A stretch of 64,000 bases of DNA from NCBI RefSeq assembly GCF_001544515.1, contig NZ_FCOL02000004.1, forward strand, positions 209,983 to 273,982, given 5' to 3'. How positions within the stretch are numbered: the first letter of the stretch is position 1; each line of letters begins with the position of its first letter. Below the pieces are notes generated by a model that was not told where the DNA came from, searched no databases, and saw nothing but the letters and a program-made list of their open reading frames with translations. Shown piece by piece: positions 63,974 through 64,000 of this stretch. Both the position numbers and the translations under genes were made by a program. The DNA comes from Caballeronia terrestris. GTDB taxonomy: Bacteria; Pseudomonadota; Gammaproteobacteria; Burkholderiales; Burkholderiaceae.

Positions 63974-64000
63974 AAGCGGCACGGGGAAACCGTGCCGCTT
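63974..64000 (-). terminator. Terminator at the right edge
   Basis: AAGCGGCACGG pairs with CCGTGCCGCTT at the very end of the window. On the minus strand the stem is followed by eight T, so it should end a minus-strand gene lying to the right, isolating it from the DeoR promoter. It may work in both directions if T follow beyond the edge. Confidence 0.75.

Overview
The window reads as a chromosomal segment of a betaproteobacterium of the Burkholderiaceae, most likely Burkholderia sensu lato (Paraburkholderia or Caballeronia). The reasons are the high G+C codon use, the Burkholderia-type DUF2486 gene beside holC and pepA, the zapB-zapA-6S RNA-EVE order, the clustered cys sulfate-assimilation operon containing a DUF934 gene, and close resemblance of most proteins to that group. 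It is almost entirely core metabolism. I see no prophage, insertion sequence, CRISPR array, rRNA operon or obvious defence island.

Layout. 1-6772: vitamin B12 uptake and lower-ligand assembly (btuB, btuC, btuD-like, cobT, cobS, cobC on the minus strand, tightly overlapping) behind a cobalamin riboswitch and a good promoter, with the end of a btuF-like gene converging at the left edge. 6999-8521: zapB-like, zapA, 6S RNA, EVE protein. 8601-18371: SIMPL protein, lgt, LysR regulator, ilvD, DUF2486, holC, pepA, lptF-lptG, and a small CbiX/SirB chelatase. 18436-25739: siroheme and sulfate assimilation (cobA-type methyltransferase, cysN, cysD, cysH, DUF934, cysI) with a divergent CysB-like regulator, followed by an orphan Liv-type binding protein and tRNA-Leu(CAA). 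27485-31753: the least core-like stretch, with a zinc-ribbon membrane protein carrying a 63-bp coding repeat, decayed duplicates of its 3' end, a TIGR03118-like lipoprotein and an RsuA-type pseudouridine synthase. 31931-36120: a 58-residue membrane protein, an epimerase-like protein, a ferredoxin-reductase fusion, and an argD-GNAT pair. 36180-41283: a complete branched-chain amino acid ABC transporter. 41704-44677: ispH, fkpB, radC, rpmB-rpmG. 44882-48497: NAD de novo synthesis (nadB converging on nadA-nadC). 48613-60745: desaturase, MscS channel, rsmB, purN, ribF, ileS, lspA, coaBC, LLM flavoprotein, dut. 60752-63846: a sugar operon (DeoR regulator, PfkB kinase, GatZ/KbaZ-like protein).

How the genes work together. 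Siroheme made with the methyltransferase and chelatase at 18 kb is the cofactor of the sulfite reductase at 23 kb. IleS, LspA and Lgt link translation and lipoprotein maturation, and several lipoproteins lie in the window. LptF and LptG form the LPS-export ABC permease. NadA, NadB and NadC give the whole aspartate-to-nicotinate-mononucleotide route.

The most interesting unexplained signal is upstream of argD (34273-34450). A promoter places its predicted start site on the ATG of a 17-codon reading frame holding four consecutive arginine codons. An intrinsic terminator follows, before the arginine-biosynthesis gene. This looks like an arginine-sensing transcription attenuator with a leaderless leader peptide. 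Other notable points are two identical-spaced palindromes flanking the -10 box of the DeoR-type gene, and the repeat-rich zinc-ribbon gene with its decayed partial duplicate.
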